Assembly: GCF_032250955.1 (NCBI RefSeq)
Contig: NZ_JAVVES010000044.1
Location: 1-25,101, forward strand
Origin: Sulfuriflexus sp032250955
GTDB taxonomy: Bacteria; Pseudomonadota; Gammaproteobacteria; AKS1
Length of the DNA: 25,101 nucleotides
Reading direction: 5' to 3'
How positions within the stretch are numbered: position 1 is the stretch's first letter; each line of letters begins with the position of its first letter. The notes under the pieces are model-generated. The model was not told the DNA's origin. It made no database searches and saw only the letters and a program-made list of their open reading frames with translations. Of the stretch, positions 1 through 7,756 are shown piece after piece. Position numbers and translations under genes: made by a program.

Positions 1-1
1 A

Positions 2-343
2 CTGAAATCGCCTTATATCACGCGCTTGGAGCGCTACCTGCCCCGAAAACTACCCATGAATTTTTCTGACGAGGCAAAAAAATACAATGCAGCATTCTGT
101 ATTTATGAGCTCGACGGTTTTCTGTCGGAACGGGAGGTGACAACAAATTTCGTCTATGTACGCCTGCATGGACCGAACGGTGCATACCAGGGCTGTTATG
201 ATATCCGGACACTAGCCGGCTGGGCGGGGACCTTTTCCACCTGGTCGACACAGGGTCGTGATATCTACTGTTATTTTGACAATGACCAGGAGGGATATGC
301 TGCTCGTAATGCCCGGACCCTGCAGTCCATGCTGGTTAAGTGA
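2..343 (+). CDS. DUF72 (YecE-like) protein, 3' end only
   Basis: This is the C-terminal part of a DUF72 family protein; the frame is open to the left edge of the window, so the gene starts outside it. The first ATG-like codons in the window are not the real start. Visible family features are the core FVYVRLHGP segment followed by a GCYD...W stretch and the closing DVYVYFDND-like block, here DIYCYFDNDQEG, ending in a leucine-rich helix. DUF72 proteins are TIM-barrel-like; their biochemical role is not established, although some sit beside iron-sulfur or DNA-related genes. The gene ends 70 bases before the end of the convergent small gene at 414-611. Family assignment is from motif recognition and is fairly secure; function is unknown. 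Confidence 0.85.
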   Translation: MKSPYITRLERYLPRKLPMNFSDEAKKYNAAFCIYELDGFLSEREVTTNFVYVRLHGPNGAYQGCYDIRTLAGWAGTFSTWSTQGRDIYCYFDNDQEGYAARNARTLQSMLVK

Positions 344-367
344 TACTGCGAGCATGGCCCGCTAATT

Positions 368-397
368 CATACGAGCCTGCGTATGACTACAGTCATA
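368..397. other. Two overlapping inverted repeats between convergent genes
   Basis: CATACG (368-373) pairs with CGTATG (380-385), and TATGACT (382-388) pairs with AGTCATA (391-397). The two hairpins share bases 382-385, so they cannot form together. They lie between the stop codons of the DUF72 gene and the small gene at 414-611. A bidirectional termination or RNA-processing role is possible, but there is no U-tract, so this is only a structural note. Confidence 0.35.
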
Positions 398-413
398 TCA
401 ATGCCAACCTCAC

Positions 414-611
414 TCAGGCCTGCGTCGGCAGGTGTCGATTCAGGATTTCCACAATCTCCGCTTTGGTAGCCGCCGGGATCATGACTTTAATCTGATACGT
501 TGCTTCTTCTATGTATATCTTTTCCTGCGGGATGCCACTTGCCACCAGGTCCTCCCTGGCATTTTGTGCCTTCTCTGCTGAATCATAAGTCCGGGTTACT
601 GTTTCTGTCAT
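414..611 (-). CDS. Small conserved-looking alpha/beta protein, 65 aa
   Basis: I do not recognise a named family with certainty. The start at 611 is chosen because AGGAGA lies 8 bases upstream of this ATG; a longer reading from 635 has no comparable site. The protein begins MTETVTRTYDS and reads as beta-alpha-beta: a short strand, a helix rich in Ala, Glu and Lys (SAEKAQNAREDLVASG), a strand (KIYIEEATYQIKVMIP), then a helix to the end. That pattern resembles small ferredoxin-like or YflT-type stress domains, but this is only a fold-level impression. No signal peptide, cysteine or membrane segment is present. It sits tail to tail with DUF72 and about 60 bases downstream of the BCAM0308-family gene, in the same direction, so the two may be cotranscribed. 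Confidence 0.65.
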   Translation of the reverse strand: MTETVTRTYDSAEKAQNAREDLVASGIPQEKIYIEEATYQIKVMIPAATKAEIVEILNRHLPTQA

Positions 612-674
612 GGCAATGTTCTCCTGTAGCATCAATCACCTGTAATGATAAGGTCCTCATTCGTATGCAACGGC

Positions 675-1172
675 CTAACGCTGCCAGTACACGCGCACGA
701 TGCCGGCCTCTTCAGTATAATGGATATCCAGTTCACCTTTATAAGCCTGCTCTATCGCCTCACCGACACCGCGCGGTAAATGCACATCGGTGAAGGTGAT
801 GACAGTGCTGCCATCTTCCTGCTCTTCAATGTCCATGAGTCGCTTCATGGGATGCTGCGCGTTTTGATACTCCACCTTGTTATTCACCAGATGCAGAATT
901 TCATCTCGATGCTCATCAAAGAATGAACCGGCCAGGGTAAGATACCCTGCTGGCACCTTGTCATGGATCCGTTGACATGCAGGACACAGTTCCTTGTTTG
1001 CAGCCTCGGGAGTCTCTGAGAGCCATTGCCATCTGCCATCAGTGAACACAACGCCACACTCTGGGCACAGGGTCGGTTCAACCGGTTTACTGCGAGCCAT
1101 ATACGGGTCATGTACCCGCTCCTTGATCAGGCGGTCATGGCGGCCACGTTCTACTATGTCTTTCCAGCTCAT
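675..1172 (-). CDS. BCAM0308-family zinc-ribbon protein
   Basis: This 165-residue protein has two CPxC-type pairs, CPECG near residue 36 and CPACQRI near residue 63, separated by a GRWQW segment. They suggest one zinc ribbon like that of the NMD3 N-terminal region. The middle carries PAGYLTLAGSFFDEHRDEI, and the C-terminal half has TFTDVHLPRGVGEAIEQAYKG with a closing RVYWQR, all typical of the BCAM0308 family as I recall it. GGAG lies 5 bases before the ATG. The molecular function is unknown; the family is named after a Burkholderia cenocepacia gene that, from memory, lies in the low-oxygen-activated (lxa) locus, which agrees with the rest of this window. It is on the same strand as the HNH-like gene upstream and the small gene downstream. 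Confidence 0.8.
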   Translation of the reverse strand: MSWKDIVERGRHDRLIKERVHDPYMARSKPVEPTLCPECGVVFTDGRWQWLSETPEAANKELCPACQRIHDKVPAGYLTLAGSFFDEHRDEILHLVNNKVEYQNAQHPMKRLMDIEEQEDGSTVITFTDVHLPRGVGEAIEQAYKGELDIHYTEEAGIVRVYWQR

Positions 1173-1271
1173 TGTTTACTCCGCATATAAGACTGGCCCA
1201 TGCCAGACAGGTTAGTCGTGATACCCGGGAACCGGTTTTTAATTGCTCTTGTTGTGCAGACTGTCAATATA

Positions 1272-1559
1272 TTAGCCTGCTGCCTGATCAGAACGATCAG
1301 CGCAAACCCGGCACTGTGGCTTATTGTTCTCGATGTCGTAATCGTTGTTCCAGTGAAACGCCTGTAAATCATCAATCTCTTTGCTTATCCCGGGGGTGAC
1401 ATTCAGGATCTTCCAGCCGTATTCCGATTTCTGGTTGTTATATTGCCCCCGCTGCAGCCAGGCACCACACTGATCCTGACGCCATTCATCAGGGATCTGA
1501 TCCTGTATGGTGCGCGCCTTGCTCCATACGGCCTCGATTATACTGTTATCAAATCGCAT
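1272..1559 (-). CDS. Diverged HNH-like protein lacking the catalytic motif
   Basis: The 95-residue product begins MRFDNSIIEAVWSKAR and contains WRQDQCGAWLQRGQYNNQKSEYGW, the hallmark N-terminal part of a small HNH-endonuclease-like family found widely in proteobacteria. In the relatives I remember, the next segment is EIDHI...P.S.GG.D...NL.P..W.NN..K. Here it reads KILNVTPGISKEIDDLQAFHWNN, so the catalytic His is gone and the glycine-rich loop is shortened. The C-terminus has CRVC, which could be a remnant metal knuckle. The protein is probably non-catalytic, or the gene is decaying. The ATG at 1559 has only a weak purine-rich site upstream. The box at 1647 lies about 90 bases upstream, so it could serve this gene as well as dodecin. 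Confidence 0.6.
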   Translation of the reverse strand: MRFDNSIIEAVWSKARTIQDQIPDEWRQDQCGAWLQRGQYNNQKSEYGWKILNVTPGISKEIDDLQAFHWNNDYDIENNKPQCRVCADRSDQAAG

Positions 1560-1646
1560 CCGTTTTCTATGCCCTTTTCTACTTGAATATACTGATTCCG
1601 GCTACCCTTACCCTGCTGTTAGTAAATCCATGTATACGCGGACGCT

Positions 1647-1664
1647 CATTGAAATTTATCAATG
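1647..1664. promoter_or_regulatory. FNR-type operator, copy 1 (perfect palindrome)
   Basis: CATTGA AATTTA TCAATG: a perfect 6-bp inverted repeat with a 6-base spacer, containing the FNR core TTGA-N6-TCAA. It lies in the 347-base gap 1560-1906 between the HNH-like gene and dodecin, which holds no convincing gene. TACAAT at 1684-1689 is a good -10 match and would put the box centre about 40.5 bases upstream of the transcription start near 1696. That is the class II activator position for FNR. The resulting dodecin leader would be about 210 bases long. Confidence 0.7.
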
Positions 1665-1683
1665 TATGCATAATTCAGGGGCA

Positions 1684-1689
1684 TACAAT
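1684..1689 (+). promoter_or_regulatory. Candidate -10 element for dodecin
   Basis: TACAAT matches the sigma-70 -10 consensus at five of six positions. There is no TTGACA-like -35, but the operator copy at 1647-1664 occupies that place, as expected at an activator-dependent class II promoter. The start near 1696 is predicted from spacing only. Confidence 0.45.
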
Positions 1690-1906
1690 ACCTAACGAGG
1701 TCGATTTTACAGGTGCCAACCAGCCATGGAGTCTGGCTCATACATTGTCCGTCGGCATGCGTCGGCAGGGCTTCTTTGGCGCAGCCATGCTGCCTATGTC
1801 AGAACTGAAGTATACCGGCATCATGGACAAGCTTAAATTACTCGACAAGCGATTCACCATCCGCGCGTAGGCACATGAGTACAGTAATTATCAGGAGGAA
1901 AATAGC

Positions 1907-2107
1907 ATGGCTACATTAAAGGTTATTGAAGTGCTCGCACAATCAGAAAAAAGCTGGGAAGATGCCGCCCAGGTTGCCCTTGACGAGGCATCCAGGTCAT
2001 TGCATAACATCAAGTCCATATACATGAAGGAAATGGAGGTCAAGGTGGAGAATAACAAGATCACCGAATACCGGATTAATGCAAAAATTTCCTTTGCGCT
2101 CGACTAG
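1907..2107 (+). CDS. Dodecin (flavin-binding storage/buffer protein)
   Basis: This 66-residue protein matches the dodecin family over its full length: KVIEVLAQSEKSWEDAAQVALDEASRSLHNIKS, then KEMEVKVENNKITEYRINAKISFAL. Dodecins form hollow dodecamers that bind flavins (FMN, riboflavin) or CoA in the cytoplasm, acting as cofactor buffers that limit free flavin photoreactivity and redox cycling. AGGAGG lies 9 bases before the ATG. The position corresponding to the flavin-stacking tryptophan of archaeal dodecin appears to be aliphatic or tyrosine here, as in many bacterial forms, so the ligand cannot be assigned. The gene stands alone, downstream of an FNR-type box with a matching -10 element, which suggests induction under low oxygen or stress. 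Confidence 0.93.
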   Translation: MATLKVIEVLAQSEKSWEDAAQVALDEASRSLHNIKSIYMKEMEVKVENNKITEYRINAKISFALD

Positions 2108-2291
2108 GGTACAGGGCCGTCTTTCCGAATCTGCTGTCAGACCCGTCATAATGACCGTCGTGATTGATGCAGGCATGTCTGAGGCGTGCCCGGCTGAACA
2201 TGCCGCCAGATAATCCACATATTGACATTGCCACAGTTTATGTCGGCAGCTAACACATGTCCCGGTTACTTACCCGGAGTAGCATTGCACT

Positions 2292-4013
2292 ATGCCCATG
2301 CATAACAAGGAAATAGCCGAGAAATTCGAAATGCTGGCCGACCTGCTGAAAATCGAAGACGCCAACCCGTTCCGGGTCCGTGCCTATCGCAATGCAGCAC
2401 AGACTATTCGCGGCTATGCCAAAAGCATGGCCGACATTCTGAAACAAGGCGATGATCTTGCAAGCTTGCCGGGAATCGGCAAGGACCTCGCAAGCAAGAT
2501 CAAGACCATTGTTGACACCGACGAGTTTCCGACACTCGAAGAAATCAAATCGCATACCCCCGCCGCACTCAGTGATCTCATGAAGATAGAGGGTCTGGGC
2601 CCGAAGCGTATCAAGAGCCTGTATAAAAACCTCAATATTCGAAGCCTGGATGACCTCAAGCAGGCCGCGGAGGCCGGCAGGATCCAGCAGCTCGAGGGTT
2701 TCGGCAAAAAGACCGAGCAGATGATCAAGGAACGTGTAGCACGTTTTGCCGGTGTAAAACCACGCATCAGGCTCATGGAAGCCGAGGAAATGGCCGCCCC
2801 ATTGGTCGCGTACCTGGCGAAATCCGAAGCTGTCAAGGATATCGTGGTTGCCGGCAGTTACCGCCGCCGCAAGGAAACCGTTGGTGATCTCGACATCCTG
2901 GTGAGCGCCAGAAAAGATTCACTCATCATGGATAGCCTTACCGGTTACGATGAGGTTGACGAAGTCGTCTCAAAGGGCAAGACCCGTTCGACCGTGCATT
3001 TGCGTTCGGGCGTGCAAGTCGATTTACGTGTCGTGCCACAGGTAAGTTATGGTGCTGCCCTGCTTTATTTCACTGGTTCCAAAGCCCATAACATTGCCGT
3101 GCGCAAGCTCGGCGTCAACAAGGGCTACAAGATAAACGAGTACGGTGTCTTCAAGAATGACAGGCGCCTGGCAGGCAAGAGTGAAGAAGAGGTCTATGCC
3201 AAAGTAGACCTGCCGTTCATTGAGCCCGAATTACGTGAAGACCGCGGTGAAATACAGGCCGCCCAAAATGGCCAGCTACCCGAACTGGTTCGCCTTGAGG
3301 ACATCCGAGGTGATCTGCACTGCCATACCACGACTACCGATGGCCACCATACACTTGAAAAAATGGTGACCGCCGCCGTGGCAAGGGGTTATGAGTATAT
3401 CTCCATCAATGATCATTCCAGGCACGTCACCGTTGCCAATGGTCTGAACAAGAAACGTCTGCTTGAACAGATTAGGGCCATCGACAAACTGAATGAAAAA
3501 CAAAGTGACATCGTGGTACTCAAATCTATCGAGGTAGATATCCTGGAGGACGGTAGCCTGGACCTCCCGAACAGTGTCCTCAAGGAACTTGATTTTACTG
3601 TGTGCTCCATACATTACAAATTCAACCTGCCGAGTGAAAAACAGACAGAACGTGTTCTGTGCGCCATGGACAATCCTTACTTTACTATTCTTGCACACCC
3701 GAGCGGACGCCTTATCAACCAGTGGGAACCTTATGAAATTAACCTCGAGAAGATAATGGAAGCGGCGCGTGAGCATGGTTGTTGCATTGAAGTAAATGCC
3801 CAGCCGGACCGGCTGGACCTGACAGATGAAGGCTGCAAAATGGCCAAAGACCTTGGGCTGAAGGTGGCCATCTCCACTGATGCACATAGTACGTCGGGCC
3901 TTGAGTTTATGCGCTTTGGTATAAACCAGGCCCGTCGTGGCTGGATTGAGGCCAGGGACGTTATTAATTGCCAACCATTGAATGACCTGAAAAAGTTATT
4001 TAAGCGTAACTAG
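2292..4013 (+). CDS. polX: DNA polymerase X family protein with PHP domain
   Basis: The 573-residue product has full bacterial PolX architecture. Residues 1-150 hold the helical N-terminal domain with helix-hairpin-helix motifs LPGIGKDLA (59-67), IEGLGPKRI (99-107) and LEGFGKK (134-140). The nucleotidyltransferase part has GSYRRRKETVGDLD (188-201), giving metal ligands Asp199 and Asp201, with the third carboxylate Asp244 in VDLRVVP. The C-terminal PHP domain (about 335-573) keeps its metal ligands: His343 and His345 in HCHT, NDHS (374-377), Glu414, His441, His469 in AHPSG, and Asp530/His532 in STDAHS. In other bacteria PolX does gap-filling synthesis and 3'-5' exonuclease or AP-endonuclease work in base-excision repair. 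The second ATG at 2298 is an alternative start. A small membrane-protein gene follows almost directly. Confidence 0.95.
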   Translation: MPMHNKEIAEKFEMLADLLKIEDANPFRVRAYRNAAQTIRGYAKSMADILKQGDDLASLPGIGKDLASKIKTIVDTDEFPTLEEIKSHTPAALSDLMKIEGLGPKRIKSLYKNLNIRSLDDLKQAAEAGRIQQLEGFGKKTEQMIKERVARFAGVKPRIRLMEAEEMAAPLVAYLAKSEAVKDIVVAGSYRRRKETVGDLDILVSARKDSLIMDSLTGYDEVDEVVSKGKTRSTVHLRSGVQVDLRVVPQVSYGAALLYFTGSKAHNIAVRKLGVNKGYKINEYGVFKNDRRLAGKSEEEVYAKVDLPFIEPELREDRGEIQAAQNGQLPELVRLEDIRGDLHCHTTTTDGHHTLEKMVTAAVARGYEYISINDHSRHVTVANGLNKKRLLEQIRAIDKLNEKQSDIVVLKSIEVDILEDGSLDLPNSVLKELDFTVCSIHYKFNLPSEKQTERVLCAMDNPYFTILAHPSGRLINQWEPYEINLEKIMEAAREHGCCIEVNAQPDRLDLTDEGCKMAKDLGLKVAISTDAHSTSGLEFMRFGINQARRGWIEARDVINCQPLNDLKKLFKRN

Positions 4014-4031
4014 ACAATGGAGAGCCCGCTG

Positions 4032-4289
4032 ATGAAACTCGATATACGTGCCTTCTCCTTAACCTGTGCCCTGCTCCTGGGCTTTGGCCTGTTCCTGGCA
4101 ACGTGGTGGATCATGGCCTTTGATGGCAGCTCTGCAGACCCGACCCTGATAGATAAATTATACCGCGGTTACAACATTACACCGATGGGCAGCCTGATTG
4201 GCCTGGCCTGGGGATTGGTCGACGGTCTTGTCGGTGGTGCGATCTTTGCCTGGCTTTACAACCTGCTCAGTTCCCGGTCTTCAACCTGA
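4032..4289 (+). CDS. Small two-helix membrane protein (holin-like)
   Basis: The 85-residue protein starting MKLDIRAFSLT has two strongly hydrophobic segments, about residues 9-30 and 53-80, separated by a short polar loop (DGSSADPTLIDKLYRGYN). The second segment reads GSLIGLAWGLVDGLVGGAIFAWLYN, a pattern of a family often labelled bacteriophage holin, though no phage genes are nearby. I chose the ATG at 4032 because GGAG at 4019-4022 sits 9 bases upstream; an upstream in-frame ATG at 4017 would add five residues and overlaps that site. It follows polX by about 18 bases and is probably cotranscribed with it. The function is unknown; inner-membrane location is inferred. Confidence 0.75.
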   Translation: MKLDIRAFSLTCALLLGFGLFLATWWIMAFDGSSADPTLIDKLYRGYNITPMGSLIGLAWGLVDGLVGGAIFAWLYNLLSSRSST

Positions 4290-4384
4290 CAGTCGTAAAA
4301 TGCACCATATCATGGGGACCCGAATGAGGGATATTATTTGCGTGAAAACACTAGCGAGGACAGTGGAAACCAGGGCGAACCGAT

Positions 4385-4936
4385 ATGACTGAACGTCGAA
4401 GCGATACTGGTAGAAATACGGATTCTCCATCTATGGAGAAACTGCGAGCGGCGCTTGCCGAGTGTGAAAAGGCACTCGAAATCACCCGGCAGGAGTCTGA
4501 CGAACGCCAGGATAGCCTGTTACGCGCATATGCGGAACTCGATAATGAACGCAAAAAAGCCCTCAGGGAGATCGACAAAATGCAGAAATTCGCGATCGAT
4601 CGACTGCTCATTGCACTGTTGCCGATCAAGGACAGCCTGGAACTTGGTCTGCAGACAGCCGGCGATACCCTGAACCCGCAAAGCCTTTCCCAGGGCATGC
4701 AGCTTACTCTCGACAAGCTCAGTACAGTTTTTGCTGATTTCGGGATAGAAACGATTGACCCCCAAGGTGAGCAGTTTAACCCTCAATATCATGAGGCGGT
4801 AGATATGGAACCAATGAGCGATGTGCCACCTAATACCGTCTGCCATGTTCAACAGAAGGGCTATGTCCTCAACGGAAGGGTTGTCAGGGCAGCCCGGGTA
4901 ACGGTATCAACAGTACCGCAGACTGAACAGCATTGA
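4385..4936 (+). CDS. grpE: GrpE nucleotide exchange factor for DnaK
   Basis: The 183-residue protein has the GrpE plan. A disordered N-terminus (MTERRSDTGRNTD) is followed by a long coiled coil (about 15-75) rich in Glu, Arg and Lys with AYAELDNERKKALREI. The four-helix region follows, then the C-terminal beta wing with EQFNPQYHEAVDMEP, PPNTV and QQKGYVLNGRVVRAARV. GrpE forms a dimer that opens the DnaK nucleotide-binding domain to release ADP. dnaK follows 68 bases downstream, and cbpA/cbpM complete a chaperone cluster. I see no clear sigma-32 promoter in the 95 bases upstream. The divergence from typical GrpE (GMQLTLDKLSTVF rather than GVEMT) suggests a second, accessory copy matched to this DnaK; that is inference. 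Confidence 0.92.
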   Translation: MTERRSDTGRNTDSPSMEKLRAALAECEKALEITRQESDERQDSLLRAYAELDNERKKALREIDKMQKFAIDRLLIALLPIKDSLELGLQTAGDTLNPQSLSQGMQLTLDKLSTVFADFGIETIDPQGEQFNPQYHEAVDMEPMSDVPPNTVCHVQQKGYVLNGRVVRAARVTVSTVPQTEQH

Positions 4937-5004
4937 CTATGTTATATGGCACGAGCCATAAACAGTGCAGTCGACCAGACAAGAACTAACAGGAGGTTAG
5001 GAAA

Positions 5005-6909
5005 ATGAGCAAGGTAATCGGAATTGATCTCGGCACGACCAACTCATGTGTGGCCATCATGGAGGGCTCTACGCCCCGGGTTATTGAAAGCAGTGAAGGT
5101 GGCCGAACCACGCCATCCATTGTCGCCTTCACCGAGGATGGCGAGATTCTTGTAGGTCAGACAGCCAAGCGACAGGCCATAACCAATCCGGAGAACACCT
5201 TCTTCGCCATCAAACGCCTGATCGGTCGACGTTTCGATGATCCAATGGTGCAGAAAGACATCGACATGGTGCCCTACAAGATCATCCGCGCAGACAATGA
5301 TGATGCCTGGGTAGAAACCCGTGGCAGAAAAATAGCCCCACAGGAGATTGCCGCCAAGGTCCTGCAAAAGATGAAGCAGACAGCCGAGGAATATCTGGGT
5401 GAAGAGGTAACCGAAGCAGTCATCACGGTACCGGCATACTTCAATGACTCCCAGCGCCAGGCCACCAAGGACGCAGGCCGTATTGCCGGTCTTGATGTCA
5501 AGCGCATCATCAATGAGCCTACAGCAGCATCATTGGCCTATGGCATGGACAAGAAGCGCGGCGAACAGAAGCTCGCCGTCTATGACCTGGGTGGCGGCAC
5601 CTTCGATATCTCTATAATAGAGATCGCCGAAGTGGAGGGAGAGCATCAATTCGAGGTGCATTCAACCAATGGCGACACCTTTCTCGGTGGTGAGGATTTT
5701 GACAAACGTCTAATCGACTATCTGACCGTTCAGTTCAAAAAGGATCAGGGTATCGACCTGCGTGGTGATCCCCTTGCCATGCAGCGCCTCAAGGAAGGCG
5801 CGGAAAAGGCAAAGATCGAACTCTCGTCTTCCCAGCAGACTGATGTCAACCTGCCCTATATCACCGCGGATCAGACTGGCCCCAAGCACCTCAACATAAA
5901 AATCACCAGGGCGAAATTCGAATCGCTGGTTGAAGACCTCGTTGATCGCACCATCGATCCGTGCAAGGTGGCACTAAAGGATGCCGGCCTGTCGGCTGCG
6001 GATATCGATGAGGTCATCCTCGTCGGTGGCCAGACCCGCATGCCACTGGTACAGGAAAAGGTAAAGGCATTCTTCGACAAGGAACCACGCAAAGACGTGA
6101 ATCCTGATGAAGCCGTCGCTATCGGTGCTGCTATCCAGGCGGCCGTGCTCTCGGGCGAGGTAAAGGACGTCTTGCTACTTGACGTCACCCCTTTATCCCT
6201 GGGTATCGAAACACTCGGTGGTGTCATGACCAAGCTGATTGAGAAGAACACCACCATTCCGACCAAGGCCAGTGAGGTCTTTTCCACCGCCGATGACAAC
6301 CAGTCCGCCGTCACCGTGCATGTCCTGCAGGGCGAGCGCGAGCGCGCAGCGGATAACAAGTCACTTGGCCAGTTCAACCTCGAGGGGATCCCGCCGGCAT
6401 CACGCGGCGTACCCCAGATCGAGGTAACCTTTGATATCGATGCGAACGGTATTCTCAATGTCAGGGCCAGGGACAAGGCCACCGGCAAGGAGAACAAGAT
6501 CGTCATCAAGGCCTCCAGCGGCCTCTCGGAGAGTGACGTCGAGCGCATGATCAAGGAGGCGGAAATCCATACCGAGGAAGACCGGAAATTCCGCGAACTG
6601 GTCCAGGCCAGGAACCAGGCCGATGCCATGATTCACGCTACACGCAAGTCAATGGACGAGCTGGGAGAAAAAATACAGGACAGTGAAAAGAATGCCATCG
6701 ATTCCGCCATCAAGGAGCTTGAAGAGGCCATCAAGGGTAACGACAAGGGCCGGATAGATGACAAGACCCGGGCATTGAGCGAAGCATCAGCCAAAATGGC
6801 CGAACGGGTCTATGGAGAGTCTGGCGGCAGTACAGAAACCGCTGCCAGCAGCGGCGATGAAAATGTAGTCGATGCCGAGTTTGAAGATGTGTCAGACAAG
6901 AAAAAATAA
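5005..6909 (+). CDS. dnaK: Hsp70 chaperone DnaK
   Basis: This is a full-length DnaK of 634 residues. The nucleotide-binding domain starts with GIDLGTTNSCVAI (phosphate 1), includes YDLGGGTFDISI (phosphate 2) and VGGQTRMP (adenosine). The DVTPLSLGIETLGG linker region follows, then the beta-sandwich substrate domain and the helical lid, and the conserved proteobacterial C-terminus VDAEFEDV. AGGAGG lies 10 bases before the ATG. It works with GrpE (immediately upstream) and the J-protein CbpA (downstream) in ATP-driven protein folding. Its last codons overlap in another frame with the start of the truncated ClpB reading frame. It looks fully functional; the accessory GrpE and CbpA/CbpM partners suggest it is not the housekeeping copy, though that cannot be decided from this window. 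Confidence 0.97.
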   Translation: MSKVIGIDLGTTNSCVAIMEGSTPRVIESSEGGRTTPSIVAFTEDGEILVGQTAKRQAITNPENTFFAIKRLIGRRFDDPMVQKDIDMVPYKIIRADNDDAWVETRGRKIAPQEIAAKVLQKMKQTAEEYLGEEVTEAVITVPAYFNDSQRQATKDAGRIAGLDVKRIINEPTAASLAYGMDKKRGEQKLAVYDLGGGTFDISIIEIAEVEGEHQFEVHSTNGDTFLGGEDFDKRLIDYLTVQFKKDQGIDLRGDPLAMQRLKEGAEKAKIELSSSQQTDVNLPYITADQTGPKHLNIKITRAKFESLVEDLVDRTIDPCKVALKDAGLSAADIDEVILVGGQTRMPLVQEKVKAFFDKEPRKDVNPDEAVAIGAAIQAAVLSGEVKDVLLLDVTPLSLGIETLGGVMTKLIEKNTTIPTKASEVFSTADDNQSAVTVHVLQGERERAADNKSLGQFNLEGIPPASRGVPQIEVTFDIDANGILNVRARDKATGKENKIVIKASSGLSESDVERMIKEAEIHTEEDRKFRELVQARNQADAMIHATRKSMDELGEKIQDSEKNAIDSAIKELEEAIKGNDKGRIDDKTRALSEASAKMAERVYGESGGSTETAASSGDENVVDAEFEDVSDKKK

Positions 6910-7747
6910 TAAACTACATTGCCTGGAGCATGCCGGCGGCTCATTCCTGTTTCTCGGCCCCACCGGTGTTGGCAAAACCGAACTGTGCAAGGCACTCGCA
7001 GATTTTCTGTTTGACAGCGAAGAGGCCATGATCCGCATCGACATGTCGGAGTTCATGGAAAAACACACCGTGGCGCGTCTCATCGGTGCCCCGCGTGGCT
7101 ACGTCGGCTATGAAGAAGGCGGCTACCTCACCGAGGCGGTACGCCGCCGGCCCTATTCCGTCATTCTCCTCGACGAGGTCGAAAAGGCCCACGCCGATGT
7201 ATTCAATATCCTGCTCCAGGTTCTTGACGACGGACGCCTCACTGATGGGCATGGCCGCACTGTAAATTTCCGCAACACCGTCATTGTCATGACATCAAAC
7301 ATTGGCTCGGAGGTTATCCGTGAGATGGCCGGCGAGGAACACTACATACAGATGAAGCAGGCGGCCATGGAGATCATCAGCGAGTATTTCCGGCCGGAGT
7401 TCATCAACCGCATTGACGAGGTCGTGGTCTTTCACCCGCTGGGCCGCGAACAGATCAAAAGCATTGCACAATTACAACTCGATTACCTGCGCCAGCATCT
7501 GCAGAAACGCGGTATGCGGCTCGAACTGACCACGGCCGCACTCGAACTGCTGGCAGAGACCGGCTTCGACCCGGTTTATGGTGCACGCCCCCTCAAGCGA
7601 ACCATTCAGCAGCAGGTAGAGACGCCACTGGCTCGCGAGATCGTCGCCGGCCGTTTCGGGGCCGGCGATACTATCCTGGTTGATGCCCGCAATGAGGCCA
7701 TCGTATTTCACCGGGATAAAGACGACTCTGTCGCGGCTGGCAGCTAG
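6872..7747 (+). pseudogene. ClpB remnant: second AAA+ module only
   Basis: From about 6938 the frame is near-identical in style to the second AAA+ domain of ClpB and runs to its natural C-terminus. It has Walker A GPTGVGKT (29-36 of the longest reading), pore loop GYVGYEEGG (76-84), Walker B VILLDEVEKAH (97-107), the arginine-finger region FRPEFINRIDE (173-183) and sensor 2 GARPLKRTI (237-245). The N-domain, first AAA+ ring and middle domain, about 600 residues of a usual 860, are absent. The junction lies about 28 bases after the dnaK stop, between LEHAG and GSFLFLGP, as if a deletion joined dnaK to the inside of clpB. The ATGs at 6872 and 6887 inside dnaK could still start a coupled 286-291-residue protein, so residual function is possible. 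The pore-loop neighbour APPG has become APRG. Without the middle domain it could not dock DnaK as ClpB does. Confidence 0.85.
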
Positions 7748-7756
7748 GCGACGCAG

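Noticed and set aside
1583..1870. Forward 95-codon open frame upstream of dodecin, ending in a protein-like stretch (ELKYTGIMDKLKLLDKRF).
   Set aside because: It would start at TTG with no ribosome site, matches no family I know, and overlaps both the operator at 1647 and the -10 element at 1684. It may be a decayed gene, but I cannot support it.
3276..3974. Reverse open frame of 232 codons opposite polX.
   Set aside because: It is a shadow of the PHP domain coding sequence with no recognisable domain.
4032..4289. Prophage holin suggested by the hydrophobic pattern of the small membrane protein.
   Set aside because: No lysin, structural or integrase genes are nearby and the gene sits in a polX-grpE-dnaK block, so a phage origin is not supported.
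4290..5004. Possible sigma-32 heat-shock promoters before grpE and dnaK.
   Set aside because: No CTTGAA plus CCCCAT-like pair with proper spacing is visible in the gaps 4290-4384 or 4937-5004.
5871..6629. Long reverse-strand open frame opposite dnaK, 252 codons.
   Set aside because: It is antisense to a strongly conserved coding region, is Ser/Arg-rich as expected for a shadow frame, and has no family features.
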